Assembly (NCBI GenBank): GCA_947568835.1
Contig: OX387603.1
Span: forward strand, 12,610,651 to 12,674,650
From: Protonemura montana
Lineage: Eukaryota; Arthropoda; Insecta; Plecoptera; Nemouridae
Direction: 5' to 3'
DNA length: 64,000 nucleotides
Made by a program: the position numbers and the translations under genes. The notes beneath the pieces were generated by a model. It saw nothing but the letters and a program-made list of their open reading frames with translations, was not told where the DNA came from and did not search any database. Shown one piece after another: positions 45,646-63,879 of this stretch (position 1 is its first letter; each line of letters opens with the position of its first letter).

Positions 45646-48600
45646 ATTTAAGAGATTGTGGGTTATCCCTGATTGACGCCTGTTTGCAGCGGTTTTCAAG
45701 CCATTTAGGGATGAGTGTTCTCTTCCAATCTAGAGATGACCGATGGGGATAGGAAGTTATTATTAAAGTTCATGTACACCACGATACTTGCATGAAAGTG
45801 CATATACACCAACGTTAGACTGCGCTTACATAATATGTATTCTAGGTTGTCTGGGAGAACTGTGAGATCATAAGTGAGATACCACTCAGACACTAAAGTA
45901 GTGGATCGCATGTGAACAGTACTCGTGAGAAAGTGTCATTGCAATAAGTGGACCACAACCTGAACCTTACTCTCAACAAGATATGCAACAAAAAGGAAAC
46001 AAAAGATAAAGTGACCAACTATATTCCGTTGGATAATACGTTGCATTATTTGGATATCTAAATTTAGAAGCCGTATGTTTCAACACACTCAACTGTCACA
46101 TTTTTATACGGCATTACATTTTTTTTTTCATTTCATTTGTGTGATATTTTTTTTAGTTTATCCATGGAACGTGATGCAAAATCGGAGATGTTATTTTTTT
46201 ATGTTCTGTTGTCACATCGCGATTGCTCTCGAACTCATTCCAACTCATTCCACGGCGTCGCATTCCTCGATAATTTGCACCTGACGCCAGCGTGGGTACT
46301 GGTGAGCACTTGCATCATGATCTTCAGCATCATGCATCATAATGAGTGCCCTTCGCTCGGTGCGATTGCCAGCAAGTGGTCAAGTAACTTACTGCTTCAT
46401 GCACTCGTGACAGGGGACTAATACGGATTGGACTCACGGAGGTGAACATTTTACTTGGTAGGTAACTCCTGTCTTTTGATTGAGAAGCTTTTTCTCTGCG
46501 AAATGTTCGATTCAATAAGTTATTTATTCTTCTAAAATGTTGTTTACACGTATACTGTGATAGTACCGCAGAGTTTATATGTGTAGTCAGAGGGCCAGCG
46601 TTGACGTTAATCTTTCTTCTGAGCATTTTGATGCAATTTCTCAACACTCGACACCGGTGGCTTTTATCATTCTCAATTTTTGTTTGTGAAGTATTCATTT
46701 GGCGGCCATTTTTCACGAGGACAGTTCCAGCTCGCTGGGATAGTACTTTTAAAAGGTATAGCCACAGAGTATATTCATGGGATTCAGACTGAGGCGTGAT
46801 ATTATTTTATTTTAACCCGAAGAGTTGCCAAATCAGGGGCAGAGAGTGGTGACATTTTTAGCTTGCAAAGTCTCCAAACATGTAATCTATTTTCTTAGAG
46901 CCATCTTCACTACGCATTCTAAATAAATTGCAATAATCAAGCAATTGTTCAGCAATTCGAATCCTAGAAGAATTTCTGTCATAAATAATACTTTTCTAAA
47001 AACTTCAGAGCCTTTAGCGGTACCCCGCAAAAATCCCGCAACAATTCAAGACAATTTGATTTGATGTGTATGAAAAGTCTAAACAGAGAAAACGCATTTA
47101 AACACAGTTTATCAGCTGAGCAATGCATTTGAATTGCATCTAACTCAGTGCACTGCAGCGAGTGCAGTTGAACCGAGCAAAGCGATTCCACTCTATCACA
47201 AGTGGAGTAATGCAATTTCATGCCAATTTGCGGAGGTAATAATTGGTAATCACGCCAATAAATAGGCGCGGTGGACTCAATTGCTCGTTGCAATGTCAGT
47301 GAACGCTTAATTGCCGATGAAATTCCCATCAAATCGCACGAGATTTAGCCAGATTGAAACAGGTGTGTACATGACTATCTTATACTGCCATGGTGATGAA
47401 AGGTGATTTGCTCTGACATGGCCTGCTGGCTCCAAGATGCCAGTTTCAGAACTGGTTCGTTTTTTTATAATTAGGCAGAAAGGATCGTTGTAGATTTCAA
47501 AATCACATTCTGTCTTTCGGTTTCCGATCCAATTGTACAGGGTATAAGAAAACAAGATGTCGGAACTCTTTACAGAGACAGGTTTGATTGGATTTCTACG
47601 ACACCTTTGAGTTCGCTCGATGCTAATGGTTCAAATACATCTTATAGCCTGCAGCACTTGCCTGTAACTGTAGAAGATGCTCGCATCATCTTTGCTCGCA
47701 TCCATGCAATGACATTCAAAGAATATGTGTGTTAGTGTCAGTTAAACAACCATCGCTGAATATATGTAAAATTGCAATACATTAATTAAACACAATTTTT
47801 AAATCTGTTTGACCACTTCTGTTTTAGAAAATAAAATCGTCGAATCTTGTATATATTCATCAAAATATAAGATATGTCCACTCTTTTTTCGGCTTTGGCC
47901 AATCACGAAATAAACATTTATCAAATTATCAATTATTATTATGATAAATGTAAACCATGTGCAATAGAGGATGTGTGTACGTATGCGTAGACTTGTTCAG
48001 TTTCACAAGTGTCCTTACATGATAAATTGCAAAAAAATTGCTAAATATTGAACACTTGCCAGAAACTTCCCACAAACCGATAATGCGTGCCAAAAGAACC
48101 AACCCATGAACATATCAATCGGTAATTAAATATAATGGCATTTTATAATTATTGTGTTCATGGCTTTACCCAGGATTCAGGACAATTTGGTGTACATGAC
48201 CATTGGAAATCTGTGTCGAACAGAGGATCGAGAGTTTCTTTGAAATTCCCGTGCACAGTTGAGTGATTGACCGGATATTGGTGAAACTCGAAGGTCAATC
48301 GCACCAAGAAACGGTACACCAAAAATTAAACTGTGCCTAAAAGCTATGATTACGTGCATGTAGTGGGTGTGTGTTGTACCTGAAGGTTTATGCTTGTATT
48401 GGCCCCTTTTCAGGCTTCGATGCTCAAACATTATCTTCTTCTACCTACAATTTTGATTATGCAGAGAGGTAGGCATTCCTCAGAGATTTTACTAACGTAT
48501 GCACAGTGATTTTCGACGGTCTTTTGTGCTATCCCATGCGATGGCAAATAAAATTAAAGGAATTTCGTCAACTCACTGCCAATTACTCTCCGTATGAAAC

Positions 48601-50790
48601 GGCCATGCCCTGAAGGATAGACGTCAATTTTATGTACATGAAAATCAAAGTGGATCTTTGCTGCTTTTCTTGACGCAGTAGGAGTCAAATTTAAGGGTCT
48701 ATAATTTGTCAAATCTAACGTCACTGCTCAGGAAAATGTCGTAAATACGTTGCTTAAACTTAGCCTATTTTGATAATACCCGTGTGTGACTGTGATGGTA
48801 TTTTTTGGCATCTAAAATATCGAGGACTCTTTTCAAATGACAGGTGCAACAGCACAAAGAATAATCATTTTAGAACCTTGCGACGGTAAAGACTATTACA
48901 AGAAAATGTAGCGAAGGTTTATGAGAAAAGACAATGTAAGGTTAATAGAAATCGTGTGATATATTTGCACAATACGATTATCTTTCATATAAAATAAACA
49001 AGTACATACTAATGTCATGTGGTTAACTTTATAGATATGAACAATTTTTACTGTTATTACCTCTTTGTGGTCACACAATCTAGGCCATATTTTATTCTTG
49101 TAAAGTTGTGATGATCTCGCTAATTGCATAGTTTTTTCATTCACTTTCATTAAACATTCGTCACACGTTTTATTTTCCAGCGACAATAAAAAATATCCCT
49201 AGTAAAGTCATCTGGATATAACAAAAGCTAGTTGCGCTTTGGGCTGGAATGATATTTGGGACTTGGTTCCAATATCTTTGGTAGCTACTGGCAACGTCTA
49301 GGTAACGTCTAGGTAGGTATTAGAATACCGTTATACAGTTGATGCACTTTTCAGACTGCAACTATTTGGCATGTAGCATCACATGAAGATTTCCCCCTGT
49401 GCTGCCAAACAATGAAGATAATAATTATTTGCCTGTTGGTAAGGTGTTGCTAGTTATGACTGCGTGACAGCCTGTACAAAACAGCAGACGATGAATGCTG
49501 GTATGCTTTGATACTGGTTTCGCCAAGAGCGTCAAGACCATAGTTTCTTTCATGACCCTAATCCTCAGCCCTTTCTCGCCTGACGTGACATGCAAGGTAT
49601 GTGGTGTTTTACCGATCAGATACATTGTTATAATGTCGAATCATCAATTAACTTAAAGATGCCTCGGTCTCTGTGGGATACAGTTTAATTGAGTTTAATA
49701 TCCTTGTTTGGAGCGGAGATATTGGGTTGGTTCAGATAGTTGTGGTCAACGGACTAGTTGGGTTAGAGATGGTCACGTTTAAACAGATAGACAAATTAAA
49801 ATACACTCGTTTCAGAAGGGAAAGGTTTGCGCAGTGCCAACCATCTTGTTTTTTTACGAAATGTGGGGCGATTTTTAAGCAAGTTATGTAAATGATAGAA
49901 TATGCGTTGTATTAGCACTGATGTGGTTTGGTTGAAAAACAGATCATACAGGGTGGGTGTTATAATATTTTTCAAAAATGTTGCGCAACACACAAGTGAG
50001 GCAGAGTAAGTGTACGGCATTGGGTAGGTAACATTAATTATATTTATTCTGTGTATTGCATGCTGCATAATGATATGCTAATCAATTACAATCTATCACA
50101 CTATAAATCGCTCTTTTAACCCAACAAATTGCTCTCCACAAGCTTTGTACGAACCACTTTCCTAGAGAATCGAATGGTAATTCATTGCCTCCTAAATGCA
50201 AATTTATTTTGCATGCATTACTGGTTTTGTTTTGGCACGATCTCAATCTAATCCAATTCTGATTACAGTAGAAATACATTTGGTAACACAAAGAAGCCAT
50301 TAGTGATTTTTGACAATGCACAAGATTGGGCTGCAATCATCCAGTACCCTATAAATCACCATGTACAACGTTAAAAAAGGTGCGATCAGTTGTTATTTGT
50401 AGATTTGTCTCATTGGCTGGCAATCTGAAATCCCCAGGGACCCCCTCCTCTCCTTCCACAACTAACGAAAGGACACAAATTTGGAACATTTACATATTCT
50501 TTGCCGTTTTCTAAAAAAAAAAAAACGATAATAGGTAAAATATGGCATGCTTTGCACATTTCGGTGTTTACTGTTTAACCTGGCATCCTCAAAAGATAAT
50601 TCTGATTGATTTGATATTTTTCATGTTAATAATTGAAGTATTCTCACTTGATAGAATATACCAACCCACTAACCAGTATCTACACTATTCATGTGTTGCC
50701 TCTCTTTAATAGCAAAAAGTTAGCATTTGCAATTTTTCATGGTCATCGCATGAAAGCATCAAGCAATCTTAGCAATCTTCTTTTGATAGT
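45646..50790. other. Gene-poor intergenic DNA
   Basis: About 5 kb with no recognised gene, RNA or mobile element. The longest open frames (for example minus 46330-46716) have low-complexity, AT-driven composition and no family resemblance. Confidence 0.5.
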
Positions 50791-50795
50791 TTAAG

Positions 50796-50901
50796 CCGAT
50801 CTGCAGCCGCCGATCGCATAGATACTCCGGAATTGACGCACAATTCCTCCTCCTCAACCGACTTAGAGAAAAAGCCCGTGCGGCTCATTCAAAATAGCGA
50901 A
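50796..50901 (+). other. Candidate orphan coding exon
   Basis: It is flanked by a GTTTAAG acceptor-like word and a GAA/GTAAAT donor. The frame of 35 codons is compositionally protein-like (D-R-I-D-T-P-E-L-T-H-N then Ser-rich, then KKPVRLIQNSE), unlike the AT-rich surroundings. The minus strand is also open over the same region, so strand and reality are uncertain. No family was recognised. Confidence 0.25.
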
Positions 50902-51121
50902 GTAAATCACATTCAACCGCAATGATTCAACAGTATTCCACTTTTATCTACGGAGTGATTTCTCAAAGACGCATAGGAAGCTATTTATCTGTTTCAATGC
51001 AACGTGATTTCTTAGCATTCATCCAGCATCAAAGCGCTAATCATCATTTGTGTCTAACTTAACTAATCAAACACGTTTCCATTCTCTTCGTATCACCATG
51101 TGAGGATTTTCCTCTTCATAG

Positions 51122-51384
51122 TACAAATAGAAACGGCCGCCACAAGATATCAAAACTTGAATGGGAACACCAATCAGAATGGAATGTGCACGCTAAAGAA
51201 ATTCACACGATCGCTACAGGAATGGGTTTTGTCTTTGCTTTCAACCACCACCCGTACAGGAAACCTCAACAAAACACCAAAAACCAGTAAAATGAATTTA
51301 CCTGTTTGGCGGAAAGACACCACCGAAATGATACGCGCCAGTAGTAATCCAAAAAAGATGCACCGAACGAAACACTGTTCTTAA
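51122..51384 (+). other. Candidate orphan terminal coding exon
   Basis: After an acceptor-like CTCTTCATAG the frame stays open for about 87 codons (ETAATRYQNLNG, SLQEWVLSLLS, KMNLPVWRKD) to a TAA. Composition looks coding, but no domain is recognised. Its entry phase does not match the exit phase of the segment at 50796-50901, so the two cannot be joined directly. Confidence 0.25.
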
Positions 51385-52206
51385 ATTTACAGCGCCCAAT
51401 TAAAAAGTGTCCTCAAGCCCTTGAACAAAAAATTTAACTAACCACTTTGACTTCATCAAAGTTAACGCAAGTAGCAACAAAATCTAGATAATTTTCACAT
51501 GCACATATTTGAGAATAATTTTATATTTTGGTTGGCTATGTTTGAAGTCACGCTAAGCTGGTTCGTATGACCTGCAACGCGGTGCACGGAAGACTACCTT
51601 TGAGTGGCCCTGCGCCGCGGTACTGAAGATTGGAGAGCTTAGCGGAGCTCTAGGGCGATTCTTGGAACGCGTTCACACGATCGACAGGTGTGTGGAGGAG
51701 GTACCCGCGAGAGGGCGCTACCTGCGCTGACTTACTTGGATTCTCAAGTTCCATTTTTGGTGTTTTTCTAATATACATTTACTCCATACGTTATTACTCG
51801 CTGAAAATGCTCTAATTCAGATAAGGTGGTTAACCGGATAATGATCAACGAAGATATTACAACTAATATGCAACGAAGGCAATTTTGTAGGATTAAATCA
51901 ATTTTAATTGGTATTTAATTTTTGAAGTAAGAATACATCTTGCAACACTGTGGTGAGCTCTTTTCGGCCACTGCCTTGTTGACCGACGTTTTGTATACTA
52001 CCACCGCCATCTAATGTCATGGTGACCAATTTTGACCAATCACGATTCACCATTTGTTCGGAACATCTAACGCCAGTGGTGACTCGCCGGATTGTTTTTA
52101 TGTGCTTTATTTGTAATAAATCTAGTTAAAAACTCAAGAAATTAGTATCGTTAATTGAAAACACTGTTATAGATTGTTATTCTTGCTAATTGTACAAGGT
52201 TTAGCG
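51385..52206. other. 5' flank of USP14
   Basis: Noncoding. A GC-richer stretch at about 51560-51730 could be promoter or exon 1 of an upstream transcript. The USP14 5' UTR should lie in about the last 100-150 bases. Confidence 0.4.
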
Positions 52207-55200
52207 ATGGGATCTTTTAAAGGTAAGTCAATTTGATTTTTGTATGTCCCACCTTAACCTAAGTTAATTTTACAAGTGAATTATTTTGAACCAAGCCCCA
52301 CAGATGACCTACACTTGCCAGAGCAATGTTAATACTGTACACATTTTTAGAGTATGTGACAAGATAAACTGCTCCTGGAATATGGATTGTGGATATTAGA
52401 TCCCACATAAATTAATAAAATGCATCATAATACTGGACACACCTAACTTTTAACATCCTTATGTGTTTCCGTAATCCTGGACCTATCTCAAACCTTATGG
52501 TTATTTACGGCTAATTCAGTGTTAACAGAAAATATTCAAATTTCTAAGAGTAGCACACATTAGCTCATGTGTCAAAAAATTTGCATCGGTAAAAAAGGCT
52601 GTTTCTCATTTATTTGCAGTCAAGGTAAAATGGGGAAAAGAAAATTACCCTGACGTAGAAGTCAACATGGCTGAAAGCCCCCTTGTTTTCAAAGCACAAC
52701 TGTATGCTCTTACTGGAGTACTACCTGAACGCCAGAAAGTAATGCTTAAGGGAACAACATTGAAAGATTATGAATGGGGAACCGTGAAGCTCAAAGACGT
52801 AAGTGCATTCCTGCTCTTCTTAGAAGTTGGCTTCTAACTCTTTATTAAGATTTTTATTTTAAAATTAATAGACCACAGTTACATAACAAGCTACATTTTT
52901 TTTTCAGGGCGTCACAATTCTCATGATGGGCAGTAAAGAAGAAGATGTACCTATCGAACCCAAAGAGAAACAACTATTTGTAGAGGATATGAATGAAAGT
53001 GAACTTGCTACTGCTGTAAGTAAAACTCTTATTGCATAATCATATATTTGAAATCAGCAAGAGTTTAATGACAAGTTATCTCTCCATCTTCTATGTATGA
53101 AATTTTCCAACAGATGGATCTACCTGCTGGACTAACGAACTTGGGAAACACGTGCTACATGAACGCAGTGGTGCAGTGCTTGAAAACCGTTCCGGAGCTT
53201 CGCGAGTCCCTGCGTAGTTTCCGCGGGGGGCTCAGTGTGGCTAGTACAGGGGTGGCTCCGGCTCAGTCTATAACCGCCTCCCTGCGCGACCTTTATGCTA
53301 ACATGGACAAAGGGTCTTCTGTCGATCCTATCATACTCCTGCAGGTGAGAGACTGACTCCTGGTGCCAGGAATTACCAGTTTGCTAAGTTCACTTAATTA
53401 CAAGTTTGCATTCAGTTAATAATAATAATATGTTTATTGTCCATGATTGATCATAAAAAATTATGTACAGACAGTCAATAGTGTAAAGAACATTATGTTG
53501 TTAGACAGTCCCTAAAAATGCTTTAATATTATTGTAGCATTTCATCAATAAAAAAAAATTTTCAGGTTAGTCTTGAAATATTTTCCTAAATCCATTTTCA
53601 AAGGGTGAGAGTAAGGCATTGAAAAGTTTTAAACCATAAAAAATTGGGCTTTTTTTTATAAACTGAGGATCTGTATCGGTTATTCTCCATGTGAGCTTCG
53701 TTCGTTCTCGTGCTATGCTCGTGTTCTTTGACAGTGTATACTTCTATGAAGCTATTCTCGATCACATAAAACAGTATGATAAATATACAGGGAAGGTAGA
53801 GTGGGAATTCCAAATTTCAGGAATAGATGCCAAATGACACGCACGGAGCTGTCGAGGTTAATCGACTTGTCTTTTCACGCAGGTGCTTCACATGGCGTTC
53901 CCCCGGTTTGCAGAGAAGAGTGATCACGGCGGGTTTGCGCAGCAGGACGCCAATGAATGCTGGACTGAGCTTGTACGGATGCTACAGCAGAAGCTGCCAG
54001 CAAGGTCGCCAACCGATGCCTCCACTACGCAGGATATCGCTGCCGCCGCAAGTACGGAGTCAATCGCCTTCATGGCTTATCATAAAGACAGTTCAATAAA
54101 TAAGTTAACAACTTTTGATTAAAATTATTTAGACTGGGCGTTGAATGCTAAGTAAAGTACAACTATTTTTGTCCCTTGTATTGTAACTTATACCAACTAT
54201 TGTCTTGCCACTGGAAACCGTTTTTTTATGTCATCTCAAATTGCAAGTTTTTGTCTTCAGGCGCAAGCAAGTCTCTGGTGGACCAATACTTTGGCGGCTC
54301 GTTCGACGTAGAGCTCAAGTGCGTGGAGTCTGAGGACGAACCGCCCAGCCCGAGCAAGGAGAACTTCTTGCAGCTCAGCTGTTTCATCTCGCAGGACGTT
54401 CGCTACATGCATTCTGGACTTAGGAATGTGAGTACACATACTGAATCCTGATTTTAGGCACTATGTTTTGATCACATTTGCTTTCAGCTGTGTTACTGAA
54501 TTTTTGCTCGGTATTTGCTATCCCATATTTTATATTTTGCATTTTTGCCCCCATAAAATGGCTAGCCCAACACGGTTGCCTAACATGTGGCAAGAATGGT
54601 TTTCTTTTTGGAGATAACTAAAGCAGTAATACAGGGATAATTAGAGCTTGTACTAGTCTTTTTATTGCTGGTAGTATTAGTTAATTTTAATTTTTAATTC
54701 TAGAAAATGCAAGAACAGCTCACAAAGCTTTCACCGACTTTATCAAGGGATGCAGTCTACAACAAGACGGTAAGTTATACTGCCAGATTTTGATTACGGT
54801 TCAGTCTTTCTTGGTCGATGGATTTGATTATCGTTAAATGTCGCAACTTTTTGCCAGCTCCATTTTTGAGCATTTGTGTGTTTCTACATTTCAGTCTCGA
54901 ATAAGCAGACTGCCCGCCTATTTGACGATACAGTTTGTTCGGTTCTTCTACAAGGAGAAGGAAGCCATCAACGCCAAGATCTTGAAGGACGTCAAGTTCC
55001 CTCTTGACTTTGACGCGTATGAATTGTGCTCAACGGATCTCCAGCAAAAGCTGACTCCTATGCGATCGAGGTTTAAGGTCAGTGCAGTTTTCACCACGCT
55101 TTCCAACGCTTACAAAAAGTATGTAGCCGTCAGCAAAAGGGGTTTACTAGTTAACCTTTATTTTACGCTGTCTGCTTTAGGTTACGAAACATTCTTAGTT

Positions 55201-56468
55201 TGTTGTAGCTAGTCACATTGAAATAAAATTGACACTGTTTATGTTTCCTGCTGTGTTTATGTTATGTTTTGGTAGATATGCAATACATTTTACAGAAAAT
55301 AATCTCCCTTAGATTCAAGCCCAAAAAATGCAAAAAAAAAACCAACAGTGGTGATAGTTGAAATTAATTTTGTTACTTATTTTATTATAAATTTGTAATC
55401 AACAGGAGATTGAAGATAAGAAAGTGGAGGAATCTTTGTTGGTGAAAGGAAAGAATGACAAGGGAGACCTGGCCAAGGTGGAAATGAAATCGGAACCGTA
55501 CTGGTTTGAAGATGGTAAGTTCAGTTGTGGCTTGAAACCGAAATCCGTGATGTAATTTAAAGATCGTAGTTGTAGAATATTGTGTTACTATGTGTTATAC
55601 ACGAGCAGATATTTTTTGAAATATTTCTTATGAAACAGCTACCCTCTCAAAAATGTCTACTCAGTAGGCATATTGAACCCTGGTTTCTGCCATTATTGGG
55701 AGTTCTGTAACAATTTGAGCCATAAAAACTTCTCATAAAGAGGGAACATTTTGTCAAGAATGGTTCTCTTTTATCACTAGGAGCACCAACACACTCGCAA
55801 AAAGATGTCCCATTTTGGTCCTAAAGAAACAATAATGAAAAAAAAATTTAGGTTCCACTTTGTTTTTGATGGCAAAGTTTAATTCATTGATGCTTCTGCA
55901 AAAGCACTTTCAGCTTTTAGTACTTGTTCTGACCTCACCATCTTCCTTCAGATCTCGGCTCCAACAACAGCGGCTATTACACACTGCAGGCAGTGCTGAC
56001 TCACCGCGGCCGTTCCAGCTCCAGCGGTCACTACGTCGCATGGGTCAAGCAGTCCAAGGACGTCTGGCTGATGTGTGATGACGACCAGGTACAAACAAGC
56101 TTGTTAAGCACGTGGCTATCTCAATTTGTTGCATTTTACAAATTAAAAATTAACCATCCAAGTACGAACTATAATGCCAGATACACACTTCAAGGGTTTC
56201 ATTTATTTCACACTATTTTTCAAAGAGCAAAGATGTAAAGCCTTGCAATTGATTCACATTGAATTGACAGCCGATTTTCATTTCACACCGGTACGAACCG
56301 CTCTGGTAATAGTGTTTTTGTGACGTACAGGTCTCGCCGGTGACTTCCGAAGACGTTCTCAAGCTGTCAGGTGGTGGAGACTGGCACTGCGCCTACGTCC
56401 TGCTGTACAGCCCCCGCGCGCTAGAAGTTCCGTTGAACCCAGTTGAGCCAATAGCCATTGACCCCTGA
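52207..56468 (+). CDS. USP14: Ubiquitin carboxyl-terminal hydrolase 14 (USP14/Ubp6), complete, eleven exons
   Basis: Proteasome-associated cysteine deubiquitinase that trims ubiquitin from substrates at the 19S particle. Exons: 52207-52222, 52620-52798, 52908-53015, 53114-53344, 53883-54051, 54261-54427, 54704-54769, 54895-55077, 55406-55514, 55952-56088, 56331-56468. All phases join, giving 500 residues (human 494). The N-terminal ubiquitin-like domain that binds Rpn1 spans residues about 4-75 (VKVKWGKENYPDVEVN). The Cys box is LTNLGNTCYMNAVVQCL with catalytic Cys115. QQDANECW follows, then RISRLPAYLTIQFVRFFYKE. The His box is SSSSGHYVAWVK with His436, and the catalytic Asp region is MCDDDQ (Asp452). 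The chain ends after GGGDWHCAYVLLY. All catalytic residues are present. The first coding exon is only 16 bases. It is in tandem with Src42A. Confidence 0.96.
53415..53650 (-). mobile_element. 3' end of a non-LTR retrotransposon in a USP14 intron
   Basis: Minus-strand frames read S-P-I-F-Y-G-L-K-L-F-N-A-L (about 53645-53600), a decayed ORF2 C-terminal motif. The element ends in GGACAATAAACAT followed by (ATT)n at about 53430-53415. It lies in the intron between USP14 exons 4 and 5, antisense to the gene. It is 5'-truncated and contains stops. Confidence 0.6.
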
Positions 56469-57811
56469 ACCCTCGTCGACTAATCCTTTGCGGCCGGGCG
56501 TCGATCACCACATGTCTCGCTCTTGATCTTGCTCTGCAGGGGTCCAATGCCAAACCGATGGCCATTTCTTTCTGAACGTCTTAATATCGATTCGCAAACA
56601 ATTGATTGTTTGACATTATTGATTGTGCGGCAGGAAATCGTTTAATATTTGGCTACTGTTTGGTGCATTGATGGTCACAAGTAATTGATCTTTTCGCTAT
56701 CAATATCTGTCTGTCTGTCTACCGATGCAATTTTCAAATGTCTGGATCTAGCTAGCTAGGATTGAACAGTCGTTACAGCTCCTTCGCTAATTGGGAATTG
56801 CGTTTTTAAATGTTTTACCTTCAGTTACGATAGGGAAATGTAGTGGATTGACGGACAAATGCATGAGACAGACGTTTTGGATGTGGTTGTCAACGCCACA
56901 GTCGTTTTTAATTCTTCGTCGGTCGCTGATTCCTTTTGCTTTATCGCCTGGGTGTGATGTGTATCTTAAGTTTTGGCCAAAATTGTTCAGTAGCTTTTCG
57001 GGAGTCTATTTCTGAAATACTTGCAAAGTCACAAGATACTAATTTATTATTAAAACTATTGAATAAACGACTGACTTCAAAATGTAAACAAAATCAGGCC
57101 TAATCGTAATAATACAATAAGATAAGAAATATTTTTTTTTACCCAAATCAAATATTGGGCACTGCATTTTAATGACCTGGTGATATTATCTTTCGGCCAA
57201 TTGTTTTCAGAAAGTAATCTGATGGAGCTGACTTCAAACCTGTATTTTTTGTTCATCTTGTTAGCTTGCTTTATTCTCAATGAAATACATTTCAGGATAC
57301 ATTGATTTATAACAAATAAATTGACTTGACTATTATTCCTCGTCCCGTCTTTCCCGATCAACCTACAAATCAACTTAATTTACAACGCGGGACCTGCAAC
57401 TTTTCCCAGATCCACATTCTTTATTCAAAAGATGAGCGGAGAAACCCATCATTTGAAGGGAGCGGCAACACTGTAAAAGCCCGTAGGCGTAATTTAACCC
57501 AACCCATCGAGTAATGGCCGCTAGCGAAGTATTTGTGTTCCCGTAAACACTGCCTTCATTAATTTTATTGTGGTCATTTGATAATCAGTTACAGTGAAGT
57601 GTTTGTAACTACTGTGTGCATTTTCATACGTGTTCATCGCGACTAGCTTGCGGTTATTACCGTGAGAAGACGCACATCCTTCCTATCTGGCTAGGGTGGC
57701 TACTCTAGACAATAATGGACATCTCGCCAAGGCTACACAACTAGACAGGTGCCTATCACATATTGACAGGCTACATTTTGTACTTTCGATCAGTGCAAGT
57801 GTCCCTTCAAA
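56469..57811. other. Spacer between USP14 and Src42A
   Basis: Contains the USP14 3' UTR and the Src42A promoter and 5' UTR. A (TCTG)n patch lies near 56706-56720. No gene was recognised; open frames here are incidental. Confidence 0.5.
57062..57067 (+). terminator. Candidate polyadenylation signal for USP14
   Basis: AATAAA about 595 bases after the USP14 stop codon, followed by an AT/T-rich stretch. Position alone supports it. Confidence 0.35.
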
Positions 57812-63168
<5,357 letters not shown>

Positions 63169-63292
63169 TGATAAACTGACCTGAATGTTTGGTTCCCTAG
63201 CATCGATCAGGTCAAAAATGTTCACTGTTTATGCATTTAGTTAGCGCTTAATTATAGCTGAGAGCAGGGACCCGAACCGAAATGATTAAAGG

Positions 63293-63490
63293 TTCTGGTT
63301 CCGGTTCCGGTTCCTAATTTTTTCTAATTAGGGTTCTGGTTCTGGTTCCGGTTTTACGTTTTTAAAGGTTCCGGTTTCGGTTCCGGTTCCATATTGTGAA
63401 GAGGGGTTCCGGTTCCGGTTCCGGTTCCTAATTTTCTCAAATAAGGGTTCTGATTCCGGCATTAAGTTAAAAAAGGTTCCGGTTCCACTT
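63293..63490. repeat. GGTTCC hexamer arrays in a higher-order duplication
   Basis: Blocks of 2-4 GGTTCC (GGTTCCGGTTCC) hexamers alternate with AT-rich linkers. The word GGTTCCTAATTTT recurs at about 63309 and 63423, giving a period of about 114 bases in at least two units. The repeat lies in the Src42A intron. Confidence 0.8.
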
Positions 63491-63879
63491 GATAAATAAA
63501 GCGTTAATTTTTTAAATTTTGCTGTTGTACAGGTTCAAGTTTTAGTGGTTTTTAGTGACACTTAGTTTTGTTTTTCCATCTGCCAGGGACAGGTCTTTTT
63601 CCTCACATTGGGACTTAAAGCACACCAAGCCAGTTGCATAAAAGATAGGGGTGTAACGAAGTCGTAATAATTTTTTTGATTCAATTTCTCTGCACCAGTA
63701 GAGTTACAGAGTACTACTATGTACGGAGTAAAAAAGGCAGGCTAGTCCATCTCTATAAGACAAAGCATGCACGACAAGGGGTTAGTTTGTTTGAGGCTTT
63801 CAAGTAAAAAATGTCGAGAAATGGATTTAAGGTTACACTCTGATGGGGACAGGCAAAGGGTTATTTAACACTAGACATA

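Noticed and set aside
46330-46716. 128-codon minus-strand open frame
   Set aside because: Basic, AT-driven composition, no domain resemblance and no convincing splice sites. A random frame is more likely.
54257-54439. Minus-strand open frame overlapping USP14
   Set aside because: It is antisense to USP14 exon 6, which fits the gene in frame and phase.
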